64,000 nucleotides of DNA from Trichostrongylus colubriformis (GCA_963978905.1 OZ022257.1:13838664-13902663); one strand, 5' to 3'. Positions 21,894 to 34,008 are shown, counted from the stretch's first letter. Numbers and translations are program-made. The notes: generated from the sequence alone by a model not told the origin.

Positions 21894-22802
21894 TTAGGTT
21901 ACAAAAATGGTGGGCACTTTTGATCAACCTCATATTATTAGTTTGAGTCGATATGGCTCAGACTAATGGTACTGATGATTTCTAGAGATCATAACTCAGC
22001 AACGAGTTAACAAAAATGGACGAGCGAGGTACCGTTGCAATAGGTATAGAAGGCTCTTCGAATTACCATCAAACAAGCACTTCAAAGTGGTTTCGTTCCG
22101 CCACTATGTTGCACGATTGCAAGCCGTCCAGAGACCACATCCGCATACTATTTCTATCGCTATCCGCGGATATCGGCAGACGTCTCAAAGAAGTTCACAA
22201 GGAGCATGCTCCCTACAGAAGTACAGTGTACTTATGGCATTCGAAGTTTGCGTAAAGCGACTATTCCATCGAAGAAGAAAACCGCATTTGGTGGAGCGTA
22301 CACGGCGTAGAGTACTGGAAGCTGCTCGATGAAGGTACAACAGTATGCGCCGACGTCTACATTCGTCAGTTACGAGAGTCAAAGGCAAATGTCCTAAAAT
22401 CGCAACGGCGGCGGTCACATGTCTACTTCGAGCACGACAACGCGAGATTGCACATGCGAGATTGAAGAAAGCCGAGTTGCTCTCGTACAGTTGCTCCGTG
22501 CTTCGACACCCACTACTCCCGAGACCTAGTCCCTTCGGATTTCCACCTTTTCTCCCACAGCAAACGCCATCTGGACGCAAGACTTCAAAACTCGCGACGA
22601 CGTCAAGACGGTACTCGGCAACTTCTTTGAGCTCCAGCCCCCGGCCTTCTGGAACAAGGGCATCCATGATCTGCCTAACCCGTAGCGGAAGGGCATCGAT
22701 AAAGATGGAGCATATTTCAATTAAGTCCCAGTTGTCGCTAAAAAGTTGTACGATAACGTTTGAAATTTGTCAATTTGTCCGATTCATTTTGACTCAACCT
22801 AA
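21894..22802 (+). mobile_element. degenerate mariner-family transposon
   Basis: Ends start with TTAGGTT and finish with AACCTAA followed by TA. Between about 22320 and 22710 the plus strand encodes, with stops and frameshifts, recognisable mariner transposase blocks: LLDEGTTVCADVYIRQLRES, the second catalytic Asp in HDNAR, the third in HYSRDLVPSDFHLF, then FWNKGIHDLPN and a KGIDKDGAYF-like end. The N-terminal DNA-binding part and first catalytic Asp are not recognisable. At about 910 bp it is shorter than intact mariners (about 1.3 kb). Inactive. Confidence 0.8.
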
Positions 22803-23262
22803 TACATGGTTAGACATTGTTGTTAGGTAGCTGTTGAACGGATTTCCCTGGAGATGACAAGAACTTAAGATCGAATTACTGGAATCGTCAACAAAATGTC
22901 AGCACAGATACTTTTTTCCTTGTTATATAGCGAATTTTCACTTTCTTCAGTAATCACTAGGGTTGCTTCCAATAACCATGTGCAGGCATCACTTTGATCG
23001 TTGTCAATCGAACGCAGATTCGGTATCTCTTCTTCTGTCCACTCTCGAAAATTGCTCCAAGCACCATAAATGGTCCTCATAGTCAGTCATTAGAGAAAGA
23101 TCTTGTTGCTCAATGGTTAGGATTGCATAAAATACAAGGTTATAGGTAATATGTCAGGTCCTACTGATTGGGTAGGGTAGTTCGTGGCTTCTGAACATGA
23201 ATCATGTCAGACAAGCCCTAAAAGATGAGTGAGAAGAACTGCGTCGTGTGAGAAAGGGGCCT

Positions 23263-23537
23263 CTGGAGGGTGCAGGGGTATATACCCTTATGTCAGGATT
23301 TCGCACCACGACGAGCGGCGTGCAAGGCGGTGTATGAGAGTTGAGAGCGCCGCTAGAGTTGGGTATGAGAGCGATGACACGGTAATGCTAGGGGAGCCAT
23401 GCACGGTTGACCTGTAATCGCTTTGGGACCTAACGACACGGCATCTTTAACTCGTCCGCATCGCTTCGCCGCTTGCGACACACTGGGGAGCGAAATCCTG
23501 ACATAAGGGTGCACATACCCGGGGGGGGGGGGTTGCA
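23263..23537. repeat. family D foldback, copy 1
   Basis: GGGTATATACCCTTATGTCA near the left is inverted as TGACATAAGGGTGCACATAC near the right, followed by a G run. The interior includes GGACCTAACG. Confidence 0.62.
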
Positions 23538-24107
23538 TCAATACGCGTTGTATTATCTAACTCCTGTCATACATACCTCCGAAGCAACGTAGAATACGCT
23601 TATGGACTGGATTTCTCAGAGTGTGCGTCATGACACTCAATTCAAGCCACGTCACGCGAGGAGGCCACGCCGTGTCCAATGCAATGCCTGGACCAGAAAA
23701 AGCATTTTGCATGCGGTAGCCCAACTCGCATAGCGTGCTCACCCAATTCGGGTGACCTGCTACACACTCTACTTGTTTCAGTTAATTCAATCGTATGTGC
23801 TTTGTTGGAGACGTTGTTTAAGATTAACGATCGTACATAATAAAAGGCATAAGATATGTATTGATCAGTAAATGCATATTGGTTTATTTACCTAATCCCT
23901 ATTCGTGAGCTGGACGAAGTGAACAAAATCGATATGCATCTTTTGCTTTAACCCTGTGGTCCCGTCATTAAACAATTCGGTACGTATTTATGCCTTTTTG
24001 CCTTCTCACCTACTCGCCTTACTGGTTGGTCAACTCTGAACAAAGCCCAACTCACCCCCTATAGTGTTACTATGGGGGGGGGTCTTCCATTAGGAAAAAA
24101 ATCCGCA

Positions 24108-24262
24108 TTGCGGCGTCCGCCGCTCAGTGCGATGATTTGCGCTGGGGACGCCATACTGGTTGGGTCCTAAAGCGATTACACCTAAAGTACGCGTCGAATA
24201 CCGTGATCGCTTGAGGACCCAGCCATATACGGCGCTCCTAGCTCGCACCCATCCATCGTGCT
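24108..24262. repeat. GTCCTAAAGCGATT foldback, related to family D core
   Basis: GGGTCCTAAAGCGATTACAC and the inverse ATCGCTTGAGGACCCAG face each other. The same core occurs at about 40265-40360. Confidence 0.5.
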
Positions 24263-24314
24263 CCGGACGCCTCGACGCAAATTATTTATCCTTATGGCAC
24301 ATGGTTTTGACGTG

Positions 24315-24515
24315 ATGAAGAAGTCATCCAACTGATCCATCCATTCCTCCGGGGTGGTAAATTGGTTGGTACCAGACTCAGCCGGGAGGATGATAGCACT
24401 GAAAAGTACGTCGGCCGGCCCCTGCAAGTCATTGTATAGGCCAAATCGCTTTAACCTGCCACCACAATTCTGAATGGAACTAGAACGCGTCGCGCATCCC
24501 ACAGAAGGGATTAAT
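24315..24515 (+). repeat. SINE-like element, copy 2 (head missing)
   Basis: CCATTCCTCCGGGGTGGTAA, AGTCATTGTATAGG and tail GAACTAGAACGCGTCGCGCA line up with copies at 1945 and 39190. Confidence 0.58.
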
Positions 24516-25086
24516 TAACAACAAAAACTTGGTCCTTTTATCTCAGTTCTTGCAATGTCCCACCTTAATCGAATAAACCGCAGAGGGAAACAAGGTTTGG
24601 TGGATTCAATTAGGTTCCCGAGATGCTACCTCTGGGGGTGCATTCATACTTCGCGATGCTGCAGTGCACGACCTCCCGAACACTGCACTCAGAGTGGCGA
24701 TTCTGATTGAGGCGATGGTCAGCAAGTGGCGATACTGATTGGACGATGGTCCTTGGGCTGAGGTCATGTTGCCGAGTAAGAGTACACCCTTAGGTTGTCG
24801 CTCATAAAATCAGGGTTACAGTACTCAAATATGGCCTTAAAATGAATGCTGTTTGGGCAGTGAGCTGCTATCATTTAAAGTAGGCTGGTGTATTGATTTT
24901 TTCGGGTGTTTTTGAAGAAGTTTAATGACGTGATAACGATGTTAAGCTCCGAAATGTAACCATTTGTGATGAATAATTCGGAGACGCGTTTTATTTGAGA
25001 ACACTTGACAAGAAAATGTAATGCGTCAGTCTTTTAATTTATTAATACGACTTTTCATGGCAGTGTTCAGAAATGTTTTGCAGATA

Positions 25087-25590
25087 CAGTAGCGCTTAAA
25101 AGTCTTCGGCCGAAGACTTTTTCGCCATAACCTTTTTTCTAGTTGATCAAATTTGACAAAATCTTAATATGAGGTGCCTGGACCTACCGTCAACATTTCC
25201 TTCTACTTGAAAGCCGCTTGACTCTTTTCATGGTATTTTACTAGAATCTACCACAAAACCACCAGAGGAAAGGAAGAAGCTGAGTCAAGAAAAGCGGCTT
25301 TCTTTCAAAAATAAAACTAGCAAGCCTCAGAAAACATCAATATTTTGTAGAAAGACCACGACTTTTGATGACAGCGGCACAGCGGGACGGCATAGGGATG
25401 GCACTCCAAGAACAATAAATTTCATATAACCACGTAACTCACACCGTTGGGCGCCAATAGTATATTTAGTATGCAGTGTCTTCAAGTACAACATACTAAA
25501 ATTTCTGTTAGATCAGACCAGTCGCAAAAAAGTTACAAGTGAAAACCCCAAGTGAAAGACCATTTGGCCGAAGACTTTTGAGCGCTACTG
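25087..25590. mobile_element. 504-bp TA-flanked MITE (CAGTAGCGCT TIR)
   Basis: Left end CAGTAGCGCTTAAAAGTCTT and right end AAGACTTTTGAGCGCTACTG are inverted copies with one mismatch. TA dinucleotides flank both ends, as in Tc1/mariner insertions. No intact transposase is present. Confidence 0.8.
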
Positions 25591-25718
25591 TATATAGGTG
25601 CAGTTCCTCCAATTCAAAAAAAAAGTTATTAAAATTTGTTTCTCAATTATGCAATACCATTGCTGATACCCTTGTTATTTATGTCCGATTCATGTGACTT
25701 TATGCATTCGATCACATA

Positions 25719-26462
25719 CAGGGGGTGCCAAAAAAAAAGTAATTTTGTCTCCTCCACTTTCGACCCCATTTAGCCAAACTACAGTAAATTCTATTGTGGT
25801 ATTCTCATCCCCAGAAACAAGAGCAGACCTAACTCTATCACTATACTCCGTGGCAGCCTCCTGCACGAGCAGGAACGGGAGCAAGGAAAGACTGGACAAG
25901 ATGTATCACCTCAACTGGGCAAAATCCGAAATTTCTTCGCCCTCTTTCACAACCTTGCTGACGTCCGTTCAATCTGGGTACCTAAGGGGATTCATACCGG
26001 ATGGTGTTCTTTAACATTGCGTTTTTCCCGGGTTCCCAGCGCCCTTCGTTTCCAAGAGCCAAAACGTTCCCCTACCACTGAAACCCCTCCGGAGGCGGAT
26101 TTGAGGCATGAAAATGATACTTTGGATCATAGCAGCCTTGTCCAAGCAGCAGGGGCTCTGTGACTTCCAAGAACCGAAGGGCCAACCCTCAGGAAGCTCC
26201 CCACAAAAGACCTACCACGGAGCTTGGCTCCACTGTTTTTAGCGAATTTTTAAATGTAGGTACTCCGAAGCCCGACTGCGCCGAATGAAACCTCCATATT
26301 TTTATGAACATGAACGTGAGGAGCCACAGCTTGTTCCTACTTTTGGAGGAACATTTTGGGAATGTTTTGCCCCAATACCTTCATCTCTTTCGTTTCCCTA
26401 CGTTTTGTAAAATTGGCAGATGTGAGCCGTGGGCAAAATTACTTTTTTTTTGGCACCCCCTG
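25719..26462. mobile_element. family N element, copy 2 (CAGGGGGTGCC TIR)
   Basis: A 744-bp element bounded by CAGGGGGTGCCAAAAAAA and its inverse, with TA on both sides. The interior is shared with copies at 7489 and 58493. It contains a broken frame (SSPETRADLTLSLYSVAASC) of unknown identity. Tc1/mariner-type ends. Confidence 0.75.
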
Positions 26463-27059
26463 TAGTCGACTGCTATGCTCGCTACAACTTCTTTCATAGA
26501 CGTTTACTGTACGTTTCGAAATTTTCATTAGATTAATGTTTGCAGCTCTGAGCAAAGAGTCCTCTACTATTTAATTTTTTCATCGTTTTTCCACGAAAAC
26601 AAAGGAAACTACAGATCGATGAAAACACAGTGCTTCAGGAAACACTGAAAACATTCACTACTGTTTGCTTGCACTTTCACAAAAAGTGATCAGCACACTA
26701 TGACCTTTATGTGGCTGGCGAAAGTGATGGTTTTAGAGGAATATCCAAGACCAATGGTTGGTCGAGCGTTAACGATAGCCAACGATAGGCAATGATAATG
26801 AGTGATAACCACGATAGGTGATAATAGGTGGCAATTGGTGATTATCAACGTACACTGGCCCCGACAACAATTATGTCGTTAGTGATTGTATTCTATTGCT
26901 GTTTCTGGTGGAAAACGGTGAACGAGCAATCTTTAATACTCGTGGAGTGTGCTTCCGATAACAATCGAACAATACCTCTTTTTTTGGCACGATTGCTATT
27001 TTAATTCACTTGTTATGGGTGATGTAACGATATTTATCATGCCCCACAGTACATTTTCG

Positions 27060-27508
27060 CATCGTTAAGCTATGCTACTAGTTGCAATTTATTTTCTGAT
27101 TATGGATAATATCGAAGAGCATTTTGAAATAGAAGCAGAACTTTGTAGCTTGCGGGCGTTATTGGCATTGCAGCTGTGTCCTGTGTCACTATGTAACGTA
27201 ACATAATTGTTCAAATGAGCATAAGTCTGTTGGTAAAGGTAGTGCAGTAGACTGGTGAGGGGAAAGTGTAATTTAATGGATTTCCGAATACCACATTTGC
27301 CGTGCGACATCTTGTAGATTTCGTTCCGACTGGTAGAGGCTTCAAGGTAGACATTCTCTTGACTCGATGGCTTCAGTTTTCAAGCAAGTCTTGCTTTGAC
27401 TTGATTTGTGTGTTCGGTGGTTCAGTGTATTCAGTGTGTGGATGTCGTAGGACTTGACACGCAACACCGTTACTTCTTTAACGCACTTCAAACTTGGGTA
27501 ATTAAACC
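27060..27508 (-). pseudogene. SL1-headed segment, probable retrocopy of a trans-spliced mRNA
   Basis: At 27508-27487 the minus strand matches 21 of the 22 bases of nematode SL1, differing only at the last base. It is not followed by SL-RNA sequence or an Sm site, so it is not an SL RNA gene. Downstream come a 5'UTR-like stretch, an ATG at 27310, a 73-codon frame (MSHGKCGIRKSIKLHFPLTS...) to 27089, and AATAAA within about 20 bases of the stop. A leader, a frame without introns and a poly(A) signal in order suggest a reverse-transcribed mature mRNA. No poly(A) tract is left. The protein is not recognised. Confidence 0.5.
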
Positions 27509-27848
27509 TTGGAGAAATCTTGGAACTCGGTTGAACATTGATGAGCGATTAGGAAGCAAATAATTGGTTGTTCCTATCAATCTTCTTGCCTTTTACCCCT
27601 TGCACTTTTGGCGCGCGAATGAGTCATGATCTTCCCCGCTGTTGATCGGGGATGGTCAAATCCACTAAAATACATAGCGACATTCAATAAAATATAATAA
27701 TACAACAACGAAATAACACAAAAAGATCACTGTCGCCTTTGCGACATGCTTTGTCAGTGAGATAGACGGTAGTAGGACTGCGTAGATGGATTCCAATTTT
27801 CAGGTAAAGAAATCCAAAATCAGTTGAAAAATCATTGGACTTTCAAAG

Positions 27849-28185
27849 ACAGGGATAGGGGTGATGTGGGTAACCAAAACTTCCAAAATGAGTCACGCAA
27901 GTGAAAGCTAGGGGTCGAAGAAGACTACATGTGGCGAAATTTCGGCTGAGAAAGAGTGCACCCGGGCTTTATGAGAGTCGTCTTGTTCAGCCTTCCACTT
28001 GTTATATGCCAGCCCGCCCCATTTTTCGAACCGACCCGCCTCTATTGAGAATGAGCGGCGGGAAGAAGGCCTTATTTCTTGGGTTTTTACCTGTTTCATT
28101 TCGTTTTTCCTTACTTTCAACCTCCACCATCATACTCTATGATCTTTTCATATTCGGCCCGAATTACCCCTATCACTGCCTTCAA
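27849..28185 (+). repeat. family I element, copy 1
   Basis: About 335 bp with ends GGATAGGGGTGATGTGGGTA and AATTACCCCTATCACTGCCT; the interior contains CCAGCCCGCCCCATTTTTCG. Confidence 0.7.
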
Positions 28186-28851
28186 GAGAAACGAGAAAGA
28201 GATAACACATATCCCTTTCTGATCCCCAATTGTAATGCTTTTATCTGCGAGATTTCCTAAACGTTTTTCGATTTTCCTGTGGGTTCTAGATAGGTTGCAA
28301 AGGATCGTCAGATTGGGTTACTCATGAGTGAATCTTGCAAACTTGTCTTCAATTGGTTGTTTTGTGTTTTCTTCTTTTTTGTCGCATTATCGTTATGAAA
28401 TATTGTTTCTGCACAATTCAAATGCCATTCTCGTATAATCTCTTTCCAATTAAGTTTCATTAATTCACATTTCAGGCGGAGATATGGTGATGGGGATTAT
28501 ATTATCACATGCACAACGTTCACCGCCACGGCTCTCACTTCCCAGATCTGATTCGGACAAACTTCTCATTTCGTTGCAGTCAGTTTAGTTAAATCAGAGT
28601 CGTTTAGAATGAATACCTGCAAGTACTTCATCGTTTGTGATATTCGAAGTCATTTCAGGAGATGTCGACTAGCACCAAATAAATGTGTCTTTTACAACGA
28701 CTGGTGTCTTTTATTCGGTTCGAATCTGAGGAAATGGAAAGCGATAACATCAAGAAATTTGTGGTGAGACTTTATTCAATCTTTGAGCAGAAAAAGTCGA
28801 GTATCTGACAATGCGCAGTACTGTACATGTGAGAGCCCAAACACCTGTAGG

Positions 28852-29222
28852 TGATGGGTGTGTAGCCTTATGTCGAATTTTCGTGCGCCCGCCCATGGCG
28901 AACGGCGCGGCTGATCTCTTCGCGTGTGATAGCTACAATGTGTATGCTTACTTCGAAGTTTTACACCCGAGTAAGTTATTTATTAATTAAGATTCTTATC
29001 ATGTAATGGTTTTACTTCTTTTACTTTTTATGCTACATTTTGCCTTTTTAGGGTACCGAAGTTATTATTTTCACCTAATGATGAGATGAACAGCTATTTC
29101 TCCAGAGTACTCCATGGTACTAGCCCCTGCGTCCTGAGCAGAATTCCAACGACAGCGCGAAGTCGTCCTGTTGTGCGACACCGCAAAGCGAAAATTCGAC
29201 ATATGTAAAGTTACACACCCGC
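28852..29222. repeat. family D foldback, copy 2
   Basis: GGGTGTGTAGCCTTATGTCG at the left pairs with CGACATATGTAAAGTTACAC at the right. The interior differs from copy 1. Confidence 0.58.
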
Positions 29223-29424
29223 AGTTGATTTACAATGACCATAGCTTCTGTAAACCCAATAAGTCGGCCAGACTGTAGATGAGGTTGACGTGGAGAGATC
29301 AGAGCAGACTAGCGACGGAAGAATCCCGTTGAAGACTGACGAATCTGAACTGTTAATTGGACGTAGCTGTATTAGGGAGATCATACTAGTGTGTAAAATA
29401 TTGCGTACAACGCACTTACATAAG

Positions 29425-29497
29425 TCTTGATGTCTTGGGAATCTCAATCTTGTTGGAGAATTACACTTCAGGCACTTATAGGACACACTGAAAAAAC
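29425..29497 (-). CDS. candidate internal exon with CxxC
   Basis: Bounded by a very good acceptor (CAGTTTTTTCAG) and a GTAAGT donor. The only open frame that starts with one completing base reads VSYKCLKCNSPTRLRFPRHQ DL, a possible zinc-knuckle CxxC. No partner exon was identified, so it could be chance. Confidence 0.28.
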
Positions 29498-29659
29498 TGT
29501 TTCGAGCTTCAAATAACAGAATGTGGGATTATTTTAATGAACACGGCAAGTAGTGTTCCAATGAGATCAAACAATAAGTTGAATTAACGGCGGTGGCACA
29601 GTAACAGGTAATAGCATGGTTCAGGGATGAAATTCTTGATGAGGGAGAAAACGCCCACC

Positions 29660-29850
29660 CAAGCCATCAAGTCCCTTCAGGGTACGGCAGGGGTCGACGA
29701 AGAGCTGGGAAACTCATTTGAAGGAGATAAACCCTGATTTTTGCTTGGGTTGGCCCACTGGTATCTGTGGATTGGCCAACTCGTATTCTGATGTCGCTAC
29801 AGTTTCAAATGAAGGAAGAGTGCGTGGCGCATCCTAAAGGGTATGATCGA
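29660..29850 (+). repeat. SINE-like element, copy 4 (diverged)
   Basis: Weak body similarity; clear tail GAGTGCGTGGCGCATCCTAA. Further tail-only relatives end at about 33765 and 35955. Confidence 0.4.
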
Positions 29851-30296
29851 CATTGGGAGCTTTCTAAATATTCTCTTGATAGGTCCTTTGCGAGATATTA
29901 ACCACATGAGGACGACAAACCGAGGTCAAGTTGCAAGACTCAGGGTTTGTTGCGTCCCTTTCAGACCTGGGTCGATCTTTCAACAATAATGGCGCAGGTT
30001 CCTTCTGATTTGCAGTGTTAGAAAAACCTTAGAAAAAGTGGCAAAAGTGTGATCTCCCGAAACTTCCGTCTCCCGTGGTAATTTTGAGTCATCTGAAGAA
30101 ATTCACCCGCACTTTCCGATCTGACATTATTACAAGGAAATAAACTATTACAAAGAAATAAACACTTTCAGCCATTTTTGATTTGGAGCGCTGACCCCCT
30201 GATAGACGTTTGAGGTGTGAAAAGTGCACTTGCACGACTCTGGTAAGTTGCTTGGACTGATGCAACAGATTAGTTTCGACTGTCACCGAGGGCTAC

Positions 30297-31596
30297 TTAA
30301 CGAGACCCTACGCCATTCGGCAGGCTCCCCCTCTGTTGAACCTCTTTCATGAGCCAATGCGTCACTTTACTGCGTATCATTGTCATGTATGGAAATACAT
30401 GACTGCTACTGATATTCAGTGATGAGATGTGCCGGAAAACACGTCCATCATAGGAGTTCACGGGCTCCGGGGGCTGGAGAAGGGATGACGGGTCCGTTTC
30501 TGTCTTGCTGGCCATTTCTGCCAGTCTTGCCTTAAAGCAGTGCAGGTTCGTAGCACATACGATTGATTACTTACAGAACGGACTCTGTGACAAGCGATGC
30601 GATAAAATCTCCCATCATCGCTTTTTGCCATAGTTTCCATGGAACGAAATTGCCCGTCTTCTCTTTCGGACTTGGTCGCCTTATCTGTCGATCTTCTCTG
30701 TCCTTGGAACGATCACCTTCTACTGAGAGTCTGCAAGAGACATGGTCTCATGGAAAATTCGGGCATTCGGTTTTTGATGGTGTCGGAACCCTTCGTATGA
30801 CACACTTCGCGTTAAACAGATCAGTCCAGCTATTCCTGGGGAAGTAGATCCTTTGGTAAGGGCAGGCATCGAGGATCGAGGATCCTCTATAGGGGGTTGT
30901 ACCGGACCGGATAAGGGTGGGGTCTTAAGGGGGGGGGGGGATAAAGGTCAGCGATGCACTAAAATCCGAATTTTCAATGAGCAGATGAGAAACAAAGCGT
31001 GTTTCACTGAAAATCCGTGTGACAAAGTGTAATAAATATTTCTGCCTCGAAAAGGATATATAGCAATAAAACACACTGCATAATGCAAAGGGTTACTGAT
31101 ACTGTAGAGGTAAAATAGGGGGTCATATTTGGTCATCGTAGAGGGGGGGTCGTATTGACGCGACTATTTTCCGACACCTGGCAGTGCCCTGCGCCCATCT
31201 AGGCCGGCTGGACTAGCTCAGGTTCGAATAGGTGGATGGCATACCCTGCCTGCGCAGCAAGGATGCAGCCTGAATACTTTCCATTGCCCCAGGAAAATAA
31301 ATCTGAAAGTAAATGACAAATGTGATTACGAGGAGGGGGTCTTATCAGGGTTAGTAAAGAAATAATGGGCTGCGGTGGCTGGTGAGGAATTTATGGTGCA
31401 GTAAAAAAAAAACAATGACAAGAGAGGGGGGGGTGTAACTAGCTTGTTCTCACTTACATGCATCTTTGTCGCTGATGCTGCATGATATCGTTGCTTCGGT
31501 TGGCAGTAGATACGATCGAAGTATGAACAGTCCAAGAATAGGTATAAGTGTTGCTATTGATTGGATTTCTTCGAATAAATATAGTAGAAGATTCAT
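30297..31596 (-). CDS. unrecognised three-exon coding segment, 3' end of a gene
   Basis: Three exons join with matching phase: 31596-31458 (acceptor CGTTCCAG, donor GTAAGT, 45 full codons including ESSTIFIRRNPINSNTYTYS), 30730-30575 (acceptor TCTTGCAG, donor GTAAGT, including KTGNFVPWKLWQKAMMGDFI), and 30525-30297 (ending ...LMKEVQQRGSLPNGVGSR and a stop). The last intron is 49 bases, a normal nematode size. A family E repeat lies in the first intron. The last exon also has an AAG acceptor four bases upstream that gives a shorter Arg/Pro-rich tail. No known domain was recognised. No signal peptide or clear membrane segment is seen in this frame. An exon at 32745-32963 may belong to the same or a neighbouring gene. 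Confidence 0.45.
30866..31180 (-). repeat. family E repeat, inverted copy with G runs
   Basis: Complement of the 21296 copy: GAGGATCCTCTATAG, a 12-G run, AAATCCGTGTGACAAAGTGT. It falls inside an intron of the candidate gene at 30.3-31.6 kb. Confidence 0.62.
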
Positions 31597-32744
31597 CTGG
31601 AACGTGATTTTATGTTGACTAATGGTTCGCAATAATCTTTGAGTAAGTCAGGTTTATGGCGAGGAATAAGTTGTATCCATTGCGGCTGAAAAACAATTTT
31701 TATTTATGTCATCTGGAAAAATTGTTTATGCAATAGGACGCAGCCAGGGAAATGCGTCAGATCGAGCAGGAAATTAATTGTTATTTCGCTGAATTTTCAT
31801 AAACAGAGGATGCTAAAAGCATCAGAACACGCTTGCAGGACGCCGTAATTTTGTGCAGAGCGGTGCTTACAAGTGGGAAATAACGACTGGTCGATGCATA
31901 ATTTTTGCGGTTTTTTATTGTGCCATTTTTTCGTTGAAAAAGAGGTGTTGTGTGGAAATTTTCGGAGGCCAGTTTTCTTTTTTTTCGATTAAGGTCATAA
32001 AAACGTGTTTTGAAAACCACACGCATATTTTGAAATATTTTTTCTCGTTTTTGTTGATGAGATTTGCTAAAAGAAAATCGCAATATTCATGCATCAACCT
32101 AAAGATATGGTGGGAACTCTCATGGCCAGAAGAAGTATTATGAAAGAGTTAGAAGTGATAACCGAAAAAAGCCATGAACGGAGCGGTACAGTGATGAGGA
32201 AACACGATGGCACAGCAGCAGTTCAGAGGGTGTTGCGTGAGACCCGGTTTCCGATGTGTACGTGCCGTGATTTCGTTCCCCCTTGAACTCGAGAAATAAC
32301 TGGTTTTTTGCGATCGGCGCACAGGGTAGCGAATGGCATCGGTGAAGCTACCGCAACTTTCTCGGGTGGTATCTCGAATCGTGTTTGTGTTGCTAGTCAA
32401 TAGTGAATGAAATGGTAAGGAAAACGTTGGAGATTAGGAGCTGGATCCAGTTTGTGTGACAGGTTCTTTTCAAGGAGAATTACTCCTGTATAAATTTTGT
32501 CCCTTTTTTACTATCGGATACAAATTTTTTTTTGATGGCCATTTCGACGCATCCCCATTTGTTCCCCAGCATCAGGCGTTTCATCCAGGAGCTGACTTCT
32601 CTCGTTTAATCAAACAGTCCATGACATCGTCCGTGTCGCTCCGCTGAAAGTAACAGACAGAAAACTTTCGATTGAAATGGCATTTTGGTATTTTAGTGGC
32701 TACTTGTTATCAAATCAGTGGTAAGGGTAATTTACTCGTATCAT

Positions 32745-32963
32745 TCATTCTAAGCTTTGATACTGAGCGGTGGAAGTTTCACCACGAAAGTCGACATGGT
32801 AAAGGTCACGTATTTCAATCGATATGGCATTAACACGATACGATAAGTACCATTCTGCTATCATGCTCATTACTCTACCCTCGTTCATTCCTCGGCAAAG
32901 TCGACCGTAGGAAGCGCGCTGGGATAAAAAACGTGACAGAGTGCGTTCTCCCCCGAAGGCTTT
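32745..32963 (-). CDS. candidate terminal exon, unrecognised product
   Basis: A strong acceptor (TTTCTGTTGCAG) opens a 72-codon frame, KAFGGERTLSRFLSQRASYG to RGETSTAQYQSLE, then a stop. Composition looks like a folded protein (EWYLSYRVNAISIEIRDLYH). A GTAAGT lies only 20 bases upstream of the acceptor, too close to be its donor. The upstream exon was not found. Function unknown. Confidence 0.4.
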   Translation of the reverse strand, partial: KAFGGERTLSRFLSQRASYGRLCRGMNEGRVMSMIAEWYLSYRVNAISIEIRDLYHVDFRGETSTAQYQSLE

Positions 32964-33265
32964 CTGCAACAGAAACGACTTACTGGGGCCTTAGTTTTCA
33001 TGTGAATGGGTCACTTTTCCAGTTCCCCACTATTCGCACCTCTATCACTGTCCCGGTTAATTTTCTTGCTCAAAAACCATGTAAATTTCATTCGGTTTGA
33101 GAATGTTGTTTTGTGAGGGTGGGACTGTCTGTGTGCGGAGCCACTTAGTGGACTGGGACTCACTGTGTGTCTGCTATATTTGTCACAGGCTCTATTCCGG
33201 CATGTAGGGCTTCATGGCGTAGAGCTCTTTATGAGAGGACTTTTAGAGCCTCTGGACCAAAGGTT

Positions 33266-33414
33266 GGGGTGAGGCTACTTTCTCCGGATAATCGCGTGGC
33301 CGCCCGCGTCGGCGTGGCGGGTGCGAGTGAAGAGCAATCGATTTGCAAGTCCGACTTGCCGCATCACTGGCCGCGGGCGGCCACGCGATCTTCCGGAGAA
33401 AGTAGCCTCACCCC
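33266..33414. mobile_element. 149-bp palindromic element with 7-bp target duplication
   Basis: GGGGTGAGGCTACTTTCTCC at the left is matched exactly by its complement at the right, with inner arms reading CGCGTGGCCGCC. AAAGGTT directly repeats at 33259-33265 and 33415-33421. Confidence 0.82.
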
Positions 33415-34008
33415 AAAGGTTGCGATGCGGAGGGACCATAATGCGAGTTGTAAGAGGCGCCGTCAACAAAAGCCAATATAGATTTTCTCCCGCTGAGCCG
33501 GCTAAATCCTGTGAAGGGTTCATGATAACTTGTAGAAATCATTTTTTTGTGAAAGGGTCTAGGAAACGAGTAGTAAGTCATGGGAAACGAGTGGGTATGC
33601 GTCAAAACGCTTGTGGAATGCAAAAATCAGAATTTTGCTTCTCATCATAAAACGTTGGGGATGTCGTGTGCATGAACTCTCCACCGCCATAAATTTTAAG
33701 GATTGGTTATTTATTTGAAATGATCTGCGACTGCTAAGACGTATGGTGCATCCTAGAGGGATCGGTAAGCTCTGACACCTTGTCATTCGCCTACCATATT
33801 TTTTCAAACATTCATTTCTAATGATGACATAAAGGGTAATTGTAGAGTAAAGCCGAGAGATCAGCTCATGTTCCCCACGGCTTGGTGATGTACATAGGGG
33901 TTGACATATATGTTTATATTCATAGTTCTTTTCTTGCAAAAACTTTATAATACCATGAACAACATGTGGTCTGATCAGGTGACAAATTTGCCATTCCCTT
34001 CCACGTCA

